Positions 63,137 through 64,000 of a stretch of 64,000 nt of DNA are shown piece after piece; positions within the stretch are counted from its first letter, which is position 1; every line of letters begins with the position of its first letter. The notes beneath the pieces are model-generated. The model was not told the DNA's origin. It searched no databases and worked only from the letters and a program-made list of their open reading frames with translations. This DNA comes from Sutterella faecalis. Lineage in GTDB: Bacteria > Pseudomonadota > Gammaproteobacteria > Burkholderiales > Burkholderiaceae_F. Both the position numbers and the translations under genes were made by a program. The stretch is from the NCBI RefSeq assembly GCF_006337085.1, contig NZ_CP040882.1, positions 2,356,001 to 2,420,000 on the forward strand. The letters are read 5' to 3'.

Positions 63137-64000
63137 ATGCTTTCACTTATTCATCTGCGGACTTTCATTACGACGGCGCGCGTCATGAATTTCACGCAGG
63201 CCTCGTATGAACTTTGTCTCTCCCAGCCTGCCGTGAGCGGGCACATCGCCGCACTGGAGGCAGAGCTCGGCGTGAAGCTTTTTGAGCGGACAGGACGAAA
63301 AGTGGTGCTCACAGACGCCGGCCGGCTGGTGCTGCGTGCCGCGCTTGACATTACGGATCGCATCAGGTCCCTCGAGGGAGAGCTTGAAGATCTGAGTCAG
63401 CTTCACAGCGGAACGATCCGGATTGGCGCCTCAAGGATTATTGGGGTCTACCTGCTTCCAAAAATTCTGACGGCGTTTCGGGAAACTTTCCCGGATATCG
63501 AATTGCTGGTCTCCATCCATACGGCACATACCATCGGGCGCCTGGTGGAAGAAAATGCCTTTGATCTCGCGGTCGTAGCGGAAGGCGACGAACATTTGCG
63601 GACCGGGAACGTCGGCGTCAAGAGGATCGGGACTGATCGGCTTGCCATAGTGGCGCCGGCGGGAGGCAAATTTAGGAAGGGGAACGTGCTGTCTGCCGAG
63701 GAAGCTGCCCTCGAACAATTCATTCTGCCGGGACGAAGCACGGCCTCTGCGCAGAACCTGCGTCGTCAGCTGGAGGGACTGGGCATACGCCTGAAAAGCA
63801 CGATTGAGATGGATGACGCAGGGGCCATCAAACGAGCGGTTGAAGAGGGAGCGGGTCTTGCCGTGATTTCCCGGGCGGTCGTGGAGCGTGAACTCGAGGA
63901 TCATCGGTTGGTGGAGCTCTCAGTCCCGGGCTGGGAGCCTCGTCGCGGTATCTTTATGCTGTGGCGGCAGGATCGTCGCTTTTCGCGAAATACAGAAGTC
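63137..64000 (+). CDS. LysR-family regulator, cut by window end
   Basis: Starts MLSLIHLRTFITTARVMNFTQASYELCLSQPAVSGHIAALEAELGVKLFERTGRKVVLTDAG, a complete LysR helix-turn-helix, then an effector domain (GTIRIGASRIIGVYLLPKILTAFRETFPDIELLV). The reading frame is open to the last base of the window (288 codons), so the C-terminus is missing here. Divergent from the Na/Pi-type transporter. Confidence 0.9.
   Translation, partial: MLSLIHLRTFITTARVMNFTQASYELCLSQPAVSGHIAALEAELGVKLFERTGRKVVLTDAGRLVLRAALDITDRIRSLEGELEDLSQLHSGTIRIGASRIIGVYLLPKILTAFRETFPDIELLVSIHTAHTIGRLVEENAFDLAVVAEGDEHLRTGNVGVKRIGTDRLAIVAPAGGKFRKGNVLSAEEAALEQFILPGRSTASAQNLRRQLEGLGIRLKSTIEMDDAGAIKRAVEEGAGLAVISRAVVERELEDHRLVELSVPGWEPRRGIFMLWRQDRRFSRNTEV

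Overview
The window looks like a chromosomal segment of a GC-rich betaproteobacterium of the Sutterella/Parasutterella type (Burkholderiales, Sutterellaceae). Two conserved Burkholderiales clusters frame it: rimP-nusA-infB-rbfA-truB-typA on the left (+ strand), and ribF-ileS-lspA-coaBC-dut (- strand) next to purN-rsmB (+ strand) on the right. A third, adk / kdsB-Trm112-lpxK / xseA-sodB, lies in the middle but has been opened by extra genes. Two periplasmic FMN/FAD flavoprotein reductases and a Tat-exported S/N-oxide reductase suggest an anaerobic gut organism using organic electron acceptors. The genus is an inference from gene order and protein style; no rRNA or tRNA gene was seen.

Layout. 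0-10 kb: translation and transcription core genes, a YchJ-like protein and dusA. 10-14.9 kb: a secreted alpha/beta hydrolase and MFS exporter under a divergent LysR regulator, an AT-rich repeat patch, and an orphan amino-acid-binding protein. 15-18.6 kb: a decayed AAA ATPase and a complete IS1634/IS4-type element with 5-bp target duplication and three AT-hooks on its transposase. 18.7-29.4 kb: M20 peptidase, lipoprotein, FAD oxidase, adk, metallo-hydrolase, Fic protein, kdsB-Trm112-lpxK. 29.5-38.2 kb: LysR plus flavoprotein reductase, a dense cluster of DnaA boxes (candidate replication origin), xseA, sodB and a second flavoprotein reductase. 38.3-51 kb: an accessory block with two near-identical IS110 copies in direct orientation and one IS1111-type element. 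These elements interrupt a DUF234 ATPase and an AEC transporter. The block also carries a DUF2199 protein, the Mo-reductase and an intact DUF4143 ATPase. 51-61 kb: the ribF-to-dut operon, purN, rsmB and a CYTH pair. 61-64 kb: a Na/Pi-cotransporter-like protein and a divergent LysR gene cut by the window end.

Most notable are: (1) at least nine DnaA-like boxes in about 580 bp at 32.83-33.41 kb, two of them perfect; (2) three different AAA ATPases and a Fic protein, each with its own inverted repeat shortly upstream of the gene, as if each were a self-regulated module, two of them now inactivated; (3) two classes of IS110-family element whose long non-coding regions lie on opposite sides of the transposase, as expected for guide-RNA-directed IS110 and IS1111 groups. 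No CRISPR array or prophage was seen.
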